DNA of 64,000 bases from Euptelea pleiosperma (GCA_035048495.1 CM068545.1:42712450-42776449); one strand, 5' to 3'; positions 32,586 through 45,237 are shown, numbered from the stretch's first letter. The notes: generated by a model from the letters alone, not told the origin. Numbers and translations are program-made.

Positions 32586-34267
32586 CTCGGGTGTACGGGA
32601 GTGCGAAAAAGGACGTAAAGACGGAATTGGAAAGTTGCTGAAGCGAAAAGCTGCTCAATTTGGACAGCCCGACCTTTTCGGGAAACTTTCTATTTTTTTG
32701 TTTTTAGTGATTTTTAGCAGTATTTTAAATTACTATTTTTAATGCCTCGGAAGGCCGAGTGGAATTTGTAATAATTTAGGAATTTTACTGCTTTCCATAT
32801 AACTGCTAGATCTTGTTCTAGGGTTTTTTAGAAACCCTAGATTAAGTGGATAAATACAAAAAAATAAAAAAATCAAAATTCAAAAAAAATTAGGATTTTA
32901 TATTCTGCAGATTTTTAGAAATCACCAATCACGGATTTGCGATTTTAGGAAAGCTTCTAAAATCTTGAAACTTTGCTAAATTAGAGTTTTCCCTTTTAGA
33001 AGTTTCCTCTTTAGAAGAATTTCTATCTTTAGAAATCTTCCGAATTTGGAAAAGTCTGCAAAAGAAAATACCCCAAATCTAGCAGAATTTCAATTTTGGG
33101 AAATTTCCCAAAATTATAAGGGATCTCGCAATCAAATCTTTCTTGGAAGATCTCCACAGTTCGGGAAACTTTCCAATCTAGGTATTTTCCAATCTGAGAA
33201 TTCCTAAATTTTAACCCATCTCGAATTTGGAAACTAATTCAAAAACTTGCCTAAATTCAGTGCTTGTTCAGTGAACCCTAAAAAGGCAAGGATCTTCCAA
33301 ATAGAATCCCACATACTTAAACCGTGCGATCTAACTTTTTTGCAGGAACACGATCCAGTGTGGGTAGAGAGCGAAAGCTCAAAGAGGTGGAGTCGGGCCC
33401 AAGCCCATTAGGATACCCCTCTCTAACCCACGGAGGCGACCCCGTGGCGTGGCCCACGGGAGGTAAGTCTCTATCCTCGCCTTGAGTGCGATACAGAGCA
33501 TATTGGGTGCATCATTGCCGCTTGTCTATTTGCTTTCGCATCCATATTCTTCGACTTGCGTGGCGTGGCCGTTAATCAATCAACTCTAAGAGAGCAGACC
33601 CAGCTCCAAATTGAAACTGGTGGGATTTCATCACCCACCTCATCATTCCAACTGATTTGATCCCAAGGCTCCATTTAATTAAAAAGAATCAAGAAGTAGA
33701 GCCAATTAGCCCGGTGTTCGAGGAAAAATCCACGCAAAGCGAACCCGCTTAACATCCAATCGAAATAAGACCACGAGCACGGGTCCCTGTTGTCTAACAC
33801 ACCCATAAGTCCCTGCTACTCAAGTACACTGAGCTCGACGTGGCATCTTGGACTATTCGGCGGTTAGTTGAGTGTGGACTAGGAACACACATCAACCCTA
33901 GCTTAACCCGAGGGAACACTCTTCTTATACACTTGACCAATCCGGTTAGTCTGGGACGTACTTAAGTCAGCCATTGTGCCGCACGTCTGTCTAGGCTTCG
34001 GATTGCCTTGTTGTTAACTAGAGTTAGTACTAAAGGATTCGCTCTGAAGAGTGTAGCCTGGTGAGAACCTCTGAGTGCAAAACAGTTAGTCCGGCGGTTA
34101 AAAGATAAACCAGTGGTTCGCCCACTGTCATAATCTACTCTAGCCCCAAAACTAACTAAGATAATTCCTAAAATATATCCTGATTGCTTAGAATAGGATT
34201 ATCTGTGCTTGGTGTGCATCATTTAGGATAGTGTTCATCTCTGGCAACTTTTTGCCAAGTATAGAGC
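32586..34267 (+). other. Athila untranslated leader with splice-like sites
   Basis: About 1.7 kb without a long ORF. It contains a good 3' splice acceptor (CTAAC then a T-run then TTGCAG, 33331-33345) and, 117 nt later, a consensus donor (GAG|GTAAGT at 33463). Together with the LTR donor at 31987 this could define a leader exon at 33346-33462; the matching downstream acceptor is unclear. The part after about 33890 is kept in the deleted derivative at 49280-49700. Confidence 0.5.
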
Positions 34268-37200
34268 TTGCCTCATTCGCGTATGCCCGTTTGGAATCGT
34301 CCGAACAAGCGCTTGATTCGATCTGAGAATCACGTCCCTACAGTGGATCCTCCACTGAATTCTTCCCCATCTCTTTCCCCACCCGCCTCCCCCAGTACTA
34401 CTACCTTTGTAGTCATGGCAGTCGAACGACCTCTTATCGAGACGTTCGCTCCTATCTCTGCCAATCCGCCCACTTGCATTGTTCTCCCACCTACTACGGC
34501 GGTACAGTTCGAGATCAGACCACAGACGATCCAAATGCTGCCAACCTTTCGTGGTCTCCCAAGAGAAGACCCATATTCCCATATTCGAGAATTCCAACAT
34601 GTCATCCTACTTTTCAAGAATCAGAACCTCGATGATGACAATGTGCGTCTGCGAGTTTTCCCATTCTCGCTCAAAGACCGAGCCTCAGATTGGCTCTACT
34701 CCTTACCCGCTGATTCAATCAGCAGTTGGAAAGAATTGGTGGGCAAATTCATGTCTAAATTCTACGCCATGACTCGGACCAACCAAATGAAGCAACTCAT
34801 CCAGGACTTTCGACAGAAGTCCGATGAGAAATTTTTTGAAGCGTGGGATAGATTCCAAGACTACCTGACTAAGTGTCCCCACCATAGCATCGACAAGGGA
34901 AATCTTGTCCACGTCTTCTATAAGGGACTTACTGATGAGTCCCGGACCATGGTAGAGTCAATGTGCCAAGGAAAATTCCTGCACCAAACTCCGACCGATG
35001 CATACAAATTCTTGGGAGAGTTAGGAGAAAACTCTCAACATTGGACAACTGACTCAGAGTTCAGTCGAACCACTTCGGTCCAAAGGACAACCAAGGGACA
35101 TGATGCTACAGCTGATACGGAGCTTAGATCTGTCATTCAAGAGTTGAGCAAGTCAGTCTCGGCACTGGCTGTGTCAGTACAAAAGCCTACTCAACAATCT
35201 ACCCCAGTCATGCATGTGGGACACGAGAGCCCTATGGAATCCTGTACCCTCTGTCTGCAACCCTCCCATACTACTGAGCATTGTCCTTTGAATGAAGGGT
35301 GGTCTAATCCTCTTCAGGAAGAAGTTTGTGCTTTCAGCACATACAAACCACCCACTCAGAACTCGTATAGTCAATCTTATCATCCGGACACGAGAAACCA
35401 CCCTAACTTTTCTTGGAGGCCTCAGTCTACTCAACCACAAGCTCAACCTCCACGTCAACCTCAGGGCATGTATCCTCCTGGGTTCAATCAACCCAATAGG
35501 CAATTCAATCAGGGTCAGTACCAGCAGAATCAGTACCCATCTACTCAGAACCAGCAATTCCAACAGGGTCAATACTCTGGACAATCGAGCACATTTCAGA
35601 ATCAGCAAAGAGTCCCACAGACCTTTCAGAACCAACCGATTGTCCCAACTAATTCTCCAGCCTATAACTATAATGCCCCAATGAGCTCGAGTCGCGAATT
35701 GGTGCCTCAGCTCCCATTAGCTGCCCCCCAACAGTCGCTCCCCAAATCTGGTATCGAAGACCTTCTAGCTCAACTCATTACTCAGCAACAACAATCTATG
35801 CAACGCCTAGAGCAACAGCAACAGCAATCCATGCTTCATCTAGAACAACGTCTAGGTAACTTGGAAGCTGAGAAAGCTAAGGGGATCTTTCCTAGCCAAC
35901 CCATTGCCAACCCTAAAGGAAATGCCAAAGGGGCAGTATATGAGATCGGATCTCAATCTCAAAGCCAGAATGAGAAGTGTCAAGGGGAGGTGCAAGCTGT
36001 AACCACCCTACGATCTGGAAAAACTGTGGACATGGGAGTCCAACCACCACCGGTGCCATCTCCAGCACCCATCACTCGTACAGAGGAAACTAGTACCAAT
36101 CCTACCTCTACTTCTTCTACCTCTGCACCAACATCAGATATCCCTGTGCAGAAATCTAAGGCTAAAGACAAATCCATTTGTCGAGTAAAGCCTCCCTTCC
36201 CGGACAGACTTGTCCAAGATAAGCGGGATCAGCAATTCTCAGAGATCTTAGACGTCTTTAAAGACGTCCAGATCAATATCCCATTCCTTTCTGCTATCAA
36301 GCAAATCCCCTCCTATGCCAAATTCCTCAAGGACTTGTGCACAGTTAAGCGGCGTACGTATGTACCCAAAGCTGCCTTCTTGGCCGAAAAAGCTACCGCG
36401 TTCATTCAACGCAACAGTGTGATCAAACACAAGGATCCAGGTAGCCCAACTGTCCAATGTGAAATTGGCGACAACTTTAGCTGCACTGCCTTGCTAGATT
36501 TAGGGGCTAGCGTCAACCTCATACCATTCTCGGTATATCAGCAGTTAGGACTGAAAGATATGAAGCCTACCAATGTCACCCTGAAATTAGCTGATCAGTC
36601 CATCAAGATTCCAAGAGGAATCATTGAAGATGTCCTAGTAAAAGTCGCTGACTTTTATTATCCTGTGGACTTTATCATTCTAGACACCGAGCCGTGTCAG
36701 GATAACCGAATTCCGGTCATCTTAGGCCGTCCATTCCTTGCCACCGCGAATGCACACATCGGTTGCCGGGACGGAAACATGTCCATTGCTTTCGGAAACC
36801 TCAAAGCTGAGGTCAATATCTTTCATTTAATGCAACAAGATGCCGATCGCGAAGTGACCGATGAAATGTGTACCGTTGAGAGTCTAATCCCGGACTCCAC
36901 CGAAGATATTCTTAAGCAGTGTCTAGAACACTTTGGAGCTGACTTTGCAACAGAGTCAGCTATTTCTGATCTCAATGATCTTTTGGAGACTGCTCCACTA
37001 ATAGAGATCCCCGCTCCTCTCATCGAGTTCGAGCCTCTGATAACCATGGCCAGAGAACCCATCCTTCCTTCACCTACTGAAGTCAAACCTCTTCAATCCG
37101 TGTCTTCTGTGACACCTATTTCTACTCCATCTGCTCTAGAATTGGAGCTTAAGCCTCTTCCCACAGATCTTTCCTATGCCTATCTTGGTCCTAAGGAAAC

Positions 37201-37597
37201 CTACCCTGTCATTATTGCTTCCGCTTTGTCTGAGAGTGAACGTAAGAAACTTCTCGAGCTGCTCAACGAGCACAAATCTGCGATAGGTTGGACTATAGAT
37301 GATATTCGAGGCATAGACCCCTCGGTGTGCCAACATCACATCTATCTCGAGGATGAATCCAAAACCTCGCGAGAACACCAGAGGAGGTTGAACCCCGTCT
37401 TGAAGGATGTAGTCAGGGATGAGGTCCTTAAACTGTTAGATGCGGGTATCATTTATCCCATCTCCGATAGCAAATGGGTGAGCCCTATTCATGTCGTCCC
37501 TAAAAAGGCAGGATTCATAGTTGTGGAAAATGAGAACAAAGAAATGGTAACCCAGCGCCTGAAGAAAGGGTGGAGAGTCTGCATCGATTACCGATGA
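34268..37597 (+). CDS. Athila gag-protease-RT polyprotein, N-terminal part (ends at premature stop)
   Basis: 1,109 codons. Residues about 80-260 are a retrotransposon gag domain ('DWLYSLPADSISSWKEL', 'CPHHSIDKGNLVHVFYKGL'). A CCHC zinc knuckle (CX2CX4HX4C) spans residues 326-339. A Gln/Asn-rich stretch follows (about 375-545). The aspartic protease has 'LLDLGASVN' with Asp at about 744 and Leu in place of the usual Thr, as in other Athila proteases. RT begins at about residue 1000 ('GIIYPISDSKWVSPIHVVPKK') and stops at an in-frame TGA (37595-37597) just after 'CIDYR'. The first Met (34268) was taken; M50 at 34415 ('MAVERPL') is a plausible alternative start, because the sequence before it is low complexity and not recognised. 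Gag could still be made from this copy, but not functional RT. Confidence 0.9.
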   Translation: MPHSRMPVWNRPNKRLIRSENHVPTVDPPLNSSPSLSPPASPSTTTFVVMAVERPLIETFAPISANPPTCIVLPPTTAVQFEIRPQTIQMLPTFRGLPREDPYSHIREFQHVILLFKNQNLDDDNVRLRVFPFSLKDRASDWLYSLPADSISSWKELVGKFMSKFYAMTRTNQMKQLIQDFRQKSDEKFFEAWDRFQDYLTKCPHHSIDKGNLVHVFYKGLTDESRTMVESMCQGKFLHQTPTDAYKFLGELGENSQHWTTDSEFSRTTSVQRTTKGHDATADTELRSVIQELSKSVSALAVSVQKPTQQSTPVMHVGHESPMESCTLCLQPSHTTEHCPLNEGWSNPLQEEVCAFSTYKPPTQNSYSQSYHPDTRNHPNFSWRPQSTQPQAQPPRQPQGMYPPGFNQPNRQFNQGQYQQNQYPSTQNQQFQQGQYSGQSSTFQNQQRVPQTFQNQPIVPTNSPAYNYNAPMSSSRELVPQLPLAAPQQSLPKSGIEDLLAQLITQQQQSMQRLEQQQQQSMLHLEQRLGNLEAEKAKGIFPSQPIANPKGNAKGAVYEIGSQSQSQNEKCQGEVQAVTTLRSGKTVDMGVQPPPVPSPAPITRTEETSTNPTSTSSTSAPTSDIPVQKSKAKDKSICRVKPPFPDRLVQDKRDQQFSEILDVFKDVQINIPFLSAIKQIPSYAKFLKDLCTVKRRTYVPKAAFLAEKATAFIQRNSVIKHKDPGSPTVQCEIGDNFSCTALLDLGASVNLIPFSVYQQLGLKDMKPTNVTLKLADQSIKIPRGIIEDVLVKVADFYYPVDFIILDTEPCQDNRIPVILGRPFLATANAHIGCRDGNMSIAFGNLKAEVNIFHLMQQDADREVTDEMCTVESLIPDSTEDILKQCLEHFGADFATESAISDLNDLLETAPLIEIPAPLIEFEPLITMAREPILPSPTEVKPLQSVSSVTPISTPSALELELKPLPTDLSYAYLGPKETYPVIIASALSESERKKLLELLNEHKSAIGWTIDDIRGIDPSVCQHHIYLEDESKTSREHQRRLNPVLKDVVRDEVLKLLDAGIIYPISDSKWVSPIHVVPKKAGFIVVENENKEMVTQRLKKGWRVCIDYR

Positions 37598-40043
37598 CTC
37601 AACACCAACACTAGGAAGGACCATTTTCCTTTACCCTTCATAGACCAAATGTTGGAGCGATTAGCAGGTCACCCCTATTACTGCTTCCTCGATGGTTACT
37701 CAGGGTATAATCAAATACCAATCGCCCCTGAGGATCACGAGAAGATTCACCTGTCCCTTTGGCACTTTTGCCTACAAGCGCATGCCCTTTGGCCTCTGCA
37801 ATGCACCCGCGACCTTTCAAAGGTGTATGATGAGCATATTCTCTGACATGGTGGAAAAATTCCTCGAAGTCTTTATGGACGACTTCTCAGTCTTTGGGTC
37901 ATCCTTTGATGACTGTCTGAACCATCTAGGGCTTGTACTTCACCGTTGTCAGGACAAGCGACTTGTCCTCAATTGGGAGAAATGCCACTTCATGGTGAAG
38001 AAGGGCATTGTTCTGGGACATGTCATTTCCCATCAGGGCATTGAGGTCGACAAAGCTAAAATCGATATCATCTCGACCTTGCCCATTCCTAAGTCCGTGC
38101 GTGACATCCGATCCTTTTTGGGACACGGAGGATTCTATAGGCGATTCATCAAGGACTTCTCTCAAATCGCTCGACCTCTGTCCCATCTTCTAGCTAAAGA
38201 TAATCCTTTCGACTTTAATACTGACTGTGTCAAGGCATTTGAGCGTCTCAAATCTGAGCTCACTACTGCGCCCATTATCCGTCCCCCGGATTGGACTCTA
38301 CCTTTCGAGGTAATGTGCGATGCTTCTGACTACGCGTTAGGCGCTGTTCTAGGGCAGAGAGTTGACAAAAGGTCACACGTGATCTACTACGCGAGCAAAA
38401 CTCTTAACTCTGCCCAAATGAATTACTCCACCACTGAGAAAGAACTCCTGGCGGTAGTCTTTGCCCTTGATAAATTCCGTCAGTACCTCTTAGCCACTAA
38501 GGTGGTAGTGTACACTGAACATGCAGCCCTTCGTTATCTCATGTCGAAAAAGGAAACCAAACCTCGATTAATTCGATGGATTCTCTTACTGCAGGAATTC
38601 GACCTCGAGATTAAGGATAAGAAAGGAACTGAGAATGTAGTGGCTGATCACTTGTCTAGACTGACTTTAGAGTCATCCTTCGACACCCAGCCCATCCCTG
38701 AAACCTTTCCAGATGAACAACTGTTCGCCATCTCTGTTAATCCTTGGTATGCTGACATTGTCAACTACCTTGTCACCGAAGAAATGCCTTCACACTGGTC
38801 AAAACAGGACAAAAACCAATTCCTAGCAAGAGTTAAGTACTACTCTTGGGATGACCCTTATTTGTATAAATACTGTCCTGACCAGATCATTCGTCTCTGT
38901 GTCCCTGAATCGGACCAACTCAATCTCTTGTCCTCGTGTCATGACCAACCTTGTGGTGGTCATTTCAGTAGTAAGAAAACCACAGAAAAAGTTCTGCAAT
39001 GCGGATTCTACTGGCCTACACTATTTAAAGATGCCCATATCTACTGCAAAACCTGTCCTAATTGCCAGCATCTAGGCCGCATCTCCCAGAGGAACATGAT
39101 GCCCCTCACTCCCATCCAGGTCGATGAAATATTTGACATCTGGGGCATCGACTTCATGGGCCCCTTTCCAGTTTCCTATGGTTTTGAGTACATTCTCCTT
39201 GCGGTAGACTATGTATCCAAATGGATAGAAGCCATTCCCACCAAGACCAATGACCACAAAGTGGTGGTCAAATTCCTAAAGGAGTTCATCTTCGCCAGAT
39301 TCGGTGCCCCTAAGGCCATCATTAGTGATGGGGGCAACCATTTCTGCAATAGGATATTCGAGAAATTAATGAAAAAGTATGGGGTAACCCACAAGGTTGC
39401 CCTAGCTTATCATCCGCAGACTAGTGGTCAAGTGGAGGTTTCTAATCGTCAGATCAAGCAGATCTTGGAGAAGACAGTCAATACCACACGTAAAGACTGG
39501 TCTACTCGTCTCACTGATGCTTTATGGGCATACAGAACCGCCTACAAGACCCCACTCAATATGTCTCCCTATCGTCTGGTCTTTGGGAAACCCTGTCATC
39601 TTCCGGTAGAGATTGAACATCGTGCCCTGTGGGCCATTAAGAAGCTCAACTTCGACCTCGACTCCGCAGGGGAGGAGCGGAAACTTCAAATGAATGAGTT
39701 AGAAGAACTCAGAAATGATGCCTACAACTTGTCCAAGAATTACAAAGCCAAAATGAAGTGGATACATGACAAGAGCATCCTCAGAAAAGAGTTCCATCCA
39801 GGACAGAAGGTCCTTCTTTATAATTCTCGTCTCCATCTCTTCCCTGGGAAACTGAAATCTAGGTGGACCGGTCCTTATACGGTCACAGCAGTCACACCCT
39901 TCGGGGCAATCACTATTGAGGATCCCAAGGATCACTCCTCATTCCAGGTCAATGGTCAGCGTCTTAAGCAATTCCATAAACTTGATGTGTCGTTCATTCA
40001 GACTTTTGAAATTGATCTCATCGATCCTGTTTATGTCGACTGA
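37598..40043 (+). pseudogene. Athila pol C-terminal part: RT, RNase H, integrase (stop plus frameshift)
   Basis: After the TGA at 37595 the same frame continues the RT core to about 37750. There a small deletion moves the reading to another frame, which stays open to the TGA at 40041-40043. In that frame are the RT catalytic 'FMDD' (Asp codons at 37878-37883), RNase H ('[13 protein letters not shown]', '[18 protein letters not shown]'), the integrase HHCC zinc region (to 'CKTCPNCQ'), its D-D-E core ('GIDFMG', 'ISDGG', 'GQVEVSN') and a C-terminal domain ending near '[12 protein letters not shown]'. No chromodomain and no env-like ORF follow. The breaks prevent a complete Pol from this copy; mobilisation would need enzymes in trans. 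Confidence 0.9.
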
Positions 40044-40393
40044 TGATCCACTCAGTCTCCTGTGCTCCAACTTGGACGGGGGTGCCTGTCACCCCCGTCA
40101 TGTCTGGCTGAAGACGTAAAACTTAGCGCTTTCGGAAAGGTAATTCTGGTATTCCTAGAGTACATGAGTCTCATGCATTTGTTATTACTGTTATATCTCT
40201 GGAAATGCAGGTACATTCATTCTTCCGATCATCAGGTACCACACACTGTCGAGTTTCTGCCGACTTGGTAACATCCTTCCTGAATCTTTGCATCATCATC
40301 TCTGATTTGTTATCATTTTATGTCCCGGTCATGAGCACCGAGGACGGTGCTGTATTTTGGTTGGGGGTGGGTATTTACCAAAACTCATGTCTT

Positions 40394-40427
<34 letters not shown>

Positions 40428-41964
40428 ATTTTTGGGGTGATTTTCAATGTTCTCCAAAAGTTTTCTAGAATTTCAAAAATGTGTCAAATACCTTGACTTT
40501 GATTAGCTAAAAACCTTCGTTAAGTCAGTATTGAGGATGTCAATTTTTGTTTAAAGTTAGCATTGAGTCAAGTCAAGTGTGACTACAGCAGGTTTGAAAA
40601 CTTAGAAAAAATCAGATTCGGCACAATTGTACACTATCAACATCAGAGTCATCCTAAATTTGGAAATTCTAGAGATCCTGTGAGAAGAATTGTGGAGACC
40701 TAACCCAGTAAGCTTTTGAGCCTTTAATCATTTCAGAGAGTATACATTAATCCTGAGTCACAAGATGACTCACTATTCTTCATGCCCGCAATATTCGTTG
40801 AGAGATCTCATTATCTTTTGCTTCGATCATAAAACTCGGAACGACATCAACATTGGATTACTACGACAGAACCTTCTCTGTATCCAGTCAAGACAGTATA
40901 TATGATAGTGCAAACCCTAGAAAATGATTTAGGCCATTTTTCTGAACCATTCAGCCTTTTTACTCACCTGAATTATACTTCACTAGAAACCCCTTGAGCC
41001 GTTCTATAAAAGCCTTTTATTTGCAAACCCATCAACCTAAAATCCAGTCCAGCTACGAAACATGACTGGCTACCCTTATTTTGAGATGGACAAAAGAATA
41101 ACTGATGTGGGTGTACCGTGAAAAAGAAAAGTAAAGAAGAAGAATCAAAAGGAAAAGAAAGTGGTTCAAGCCAAAAACAAAATATAGAAAGAAAGTATGA
41201 AGAAGAGCTGAAAAGAAATTGAGCAGTCTCAGAAATATCAAGAAAAAGAGAAAAATACGAAAAAAAGGAAAAAGAACCTGATAATGGTGTTACGTCGCAG
41301 GAAAAATTCAAGAAAATGGCAATATCCTCTCAAGATCTTTGAAATCCTGTATCCCTTTATCTCTCTACACCTGACCTAAGCCTCATTACAACCCAGGAAA
41401 GTCCTACTTGATTCTAGGATAGTACGATCATAAAATGTGGAGATTAGAGAAAGAGAAGCTATAGAGTTTGATCTGACGTTCCTGAGTGAAGTGGTATTCC
41501 AATCATGAGATCTTCTTCTGTTAAAGATGTCCTTCCTTCAAATAAAACATATGTGAGATCTTTTGCCTCTTTATATTAAATATATCTCCTCACATATAAA
41601 TTGAGAGAAAAGAAGAAAACCCTTCTTGTGTGATTCTATTCTGAGTGCTAAACATGTGAGATTTGAGGTCGAGGCATAAAAACTTAGAGGTGATCTAGAA
41701 ATCTTTACTGTCGGATGATGAGAATGTTGAGCACACACACACGCAGAGTCTGACTATTCTGGGTCATGATTATCAGTCTGTAGTCTTGCCAAAACTTTCC
41801 AACTCTTCGCTAGCATGTTACTATTTTTGCATCCATTCAATGATTTGACGAACGGTGTTTTCCCTGAGCTAATATGAAAAAGTGTGCAGCATGTGCAGAG
41901 CCCTTTTAAGCTCATTTATTTCACACTAATTGCCAAGGATTGGCAATATGCTGGTTGGGGGTTG
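40044..41964 (+). other. Athila 3' non-coding region and polypurine tract
   Basis: 1.92 kb without an ORF of substance, where some Athila relatives carry an env-like ORF. A stem (GGGGGTG/CACCCCC, 40078-40096) sits just after the pol stop, and a long A-run is at 40396-40424. The region ends in GGTTGGGGGTTG (41953-41964), the polypurine tract next to the 3' LTR. Nearly the same length and order are kept at 52612-54535 in a gag-pol-less relative, including the stem (52652-52670). Confidence 0.7.
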
Positions 41965-44601
41965 TGATATTCGCTCAAAAGTGCTTATTTTAAGCAATTA
42001 TCCTTTTAGCGTTATTGCATTCTCCTACGTAAAATGCTCTATTTACCTACTTTTCTACGTAAGAGTCTCTTCTGTTGCGTAGAACACACTTTTCTGGACG
42101 AAATGGTATATTTGCATGCATTAAACACATTTTCGGAAGTCTAAATATTAAGCCGTTCTGATAAAGTCTCATTACGCGCTTCTTCTGTCGCAGGAAACCC
42201 CGATGGGACGATTCTCGAGACTTGTGAGCCCAAATCGATCATGAAAGCCCATTATCAAAGCTTAACGAGCCCACATGCTATGACTAGAAGATATGGGCCA
42301 AATATGGGCTGAATAAGAGGACCAAAAAGCCGGCCCAAAGAACGAAGAGAGCAGGAGAGCCAATGACCAAGAGACGGACCAAAGCGTTTAAAGCCACATG
42401 AGTCAGCAAAGAATGATAGTCGACTCTACTGGAGAAGCGTGAGGATGGTCACAGTGAAGACCAGGGTTCCAGACCCTCCGCCAGTGCTTTTTTTCCATTT
42501 TTTTTTATACTTTTTCTCTCATCTCTTCTTATTCTCTCTCTCTCTTCATCTTTCGATCCTCGAATCTACTGACCTAACCCCAGAACTCCTACCCATCGGC
42601 TCTATCTCATCTCCCTTAGCTTTCTGACCGTTGGATCTTCAATCGGACCGTTGGATCTTAAATCAGACCGTTGGATCTCTCTAGATCCGTCGATTTACCA
42701 ATCTGGGTCCCAATCAAGTCACCATCCATCCGATCGCCATCAGACTGTCTGTCACATCATCTTGTGAGACGATGGACATCATCAATCCATATGGGCCAGT
42801 AGCCGGGCCCATCTTCATCGACCCGCTGTCCGACCAGTTAGTGGACCCCGCGAATTTCAAAATAATTTTAATTAAATAGGGGGTCCACTAATTGGGGAGA
42901 TTCCCCATAGAAAAGTAGGTTTTTACTTAAAAAAAAAAAAAAAAAATTTTCTTATTTTTTTTTATTTTCAAAAACCCCCTATTTCCATTAAAGGAAATAG
43001 GGAAGCTTTAAAAGGGGAGAAGGGAGGGTTCGTTCGAACCCTAATCCCTCTCCCCTCTCCTCCTCTCCTTCTCCCAAAACTTCCCCCACGTTTTTCCCTT
43101 GGTTTTCTCCTTCTTTTTCTTCCGTCTCTTCCTCATCTTCTTCATCTTCTTCAATTTTTTTTCTCGCCGGAGTTGCAGGCAGCAACTCCGGCCGCCTGCT
43201 AATCCTTCTCCCCCTCTCCTCCTCTGTCTTCTTCTTCTTCTTCTTCTTCTTCTTCTTCTTCGCTTCTACTTCATCTCGTCTTCTTCTTCTTGGCACCTAT
43301 TGCCGCCACTGTGCAGCCAACCACTGCTGCCACTTCCTCCATTGAACCCACGACTAGCACCTCCTCTCACGAGCTCCACTGCAATCTTCGCCCACACCTA
43401 CTGTTCCGAGCTCCTTTGGCCGGCCGCACTCCTCCCCTCCTTCTGTCTTGCACCTCCGCCTGCCGCTGCAACCAGTCCGCCCTTCACGCTGCTGACCCGC
43501 GTGCTCCACCACCATCCTTTCTCTCCGCCTTCGCCTGTTTGCTTCGCCTGCAATCAGCACCCCCAACCACCGCCTCCTCCTTCTATTCCACCTCGCATGC
43601 AAGCACCTCCGCCCCTGCCTGCTGACTCCTCAACCGAATTAGCAACCAGAACCTCGTCCCTTGGATCTCCACCGTACGCTTGCTGCCACAACACCCTCCT
43701 ACCCCCTTCAAAGCGTGTTGCAAACCTGCAACTCTCCCCATGAGGACCACCACCAGGCCGTGATCTCCACCAACGTCTGCACCTCACCACCAATTGCAGC
43801 TCCGCCCTTGTGATTACCTCCATAATCACCTCCCAGGCCATCTACTTTCCTCTCCGTGAATAGCATAGCCACCCACTTGGCCGTACCACATCAATGGCTG
43901 TGCACATTTCTCCACACCAAGCCACCACTTGCTAACCGATAGGCTCTTCTCAACTGTAAAATGGGGCTCCTTCTATACCCACATGGGCCCATTCATCATG
44001 CCGATCCCAAATCTCAAGGTAAGCATCGAGAGGTAACTTTCTCTCTCTAGCTTCTCGCTCTCTAATTCTCTCTAAACTCTTGTCCTCTCTCTAAAACTTT
44101 CTCTCTCTCTCTCTCTCTCTTTCTAGATCTTTCTAGCTTTCTCTTTCTCTCAATCAAATTTCTCTCTCTAGGTCTCTTGTTCTCTCTCTCTCCAAATCAC
44201 TAAGTTGCTTTCTAGTTAGCTCATTCAGTAGTTTTGTAATGGTTTGGATTCAAGATTTGTATTGACAATTATTTTTGATTAATGAATGCATCAAGTTTTG
44301 ACATGGTTATATTTTTAAGTTTATTCCATTAATGTTGTTAATTTTTATGGTTTTCTCAAAATCTCAAGGAGTGTTTTAATCCCAATCTCCATCTGCCTCA
44401 TCTCATTAATTAGCAATTTCTGTGGAAGAATCTGTCATTTTATGTTCTTATTCGCGCTAATCCGACTAATCCCGAGTGCGGATCGACATCCGACATGAAT
44501 CCCTATACAAATCTGTCAATTTTGCAGGATAATCGGATAAAAATTACAAAATGTGTTGATTCTAGGGTCGTTCTCTCAACGACAGAAAAACCCTATTTTC
44601 A
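41965..44601 (+). repeat. 3' LTR of the Athila element
   Basis: 2,637 bp, nearly identical to the 5' LTR. Differences seen by eye include single substitutions near 43075, 43096 and 43779, a longer CTT run (about 43226-43262), a shorter A-run and a slightly shorter CT run. Confidence 0.95.
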
Positions 44602-45237
44602 GATGGTAAGTAACATAGATATCATAGAAATTAGATGATTAATTAACATTTTAATCTAAGTACTTTTGGACTTGTTGTTGTGTTGGGGACATTGACCAAC
44701 AAGGAAATATGCAATTTCTGTAATCATCGATCGATCGAATTCCAGTCCAAATCGGTCGAAGTATAAAAATATTAATGTCGGTAGAGGCTAGCCTTTGATC
44801 GATCGGACTCCTCGATACTTCGATCGGATACCAAAATCAATAAAAACTTTGTTATGCCTTATTTCTCTCGAAGAACAAAATATGTTCTCAGAATTTTGCC
44901 TTTGAACGATCGGACCCCGTGGCCAATCGATTGGTTTCCTTTTCAAAAAAAATACTTGCCCAAACTTGTATGGGGTTGTTTCTAATATAAATACATCATT
45001 TAAGTTCAAAAACCTAAACCACCAAAAGCCTCAAGAAGCCCCAAGAAGCTTAAAGAAACCCTAAGAGTTCAAGAGCTTTCTCATGAAGATCTAAGCTTGA
45101 GTGTTAAACCTTAGATTGGTAAATATTCAAAGCTTGATCCCCCTAAGAACCCCATGATCAATCTTAGTTCTTAGTTCGACCTCATAACCACTATTAGTTC
45201 ATTGTGCTCAAGTGATTCGAGTATATGAGATTCAAGG

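Larger units (their letters stand above)
29938..44601 (+). mobile_element. Full-length Athila-lineage Ty3/Gypsy element (14.7 kb)
   Basis: LTRs at 29938-32569 and 41965-44601 (both TGATATTCGC...CTATTTTCA) are flanked by GATGG duplications at 29933-29937 and 44602-44606. Order: LTR, primer site, about 1.7-kb leader, gag, protease, RT, RNase H, integrase, 1.9-kb 3' non-coding region, polypurine tract, LTR. The protease 'DLGASVN' variant of DTGA, the '[23 protein letters not shown]' RT block split over positions 37637-37705, and the tRNA-Asp-like primer site assign it to Athila. By eye the two LTRs differ by about four substitutions plus microsatellite length changes, so insertion was recent. 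Pol carries a stop and a frameshift, so this copy should be non-autonomous. Confidence 0.95.
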
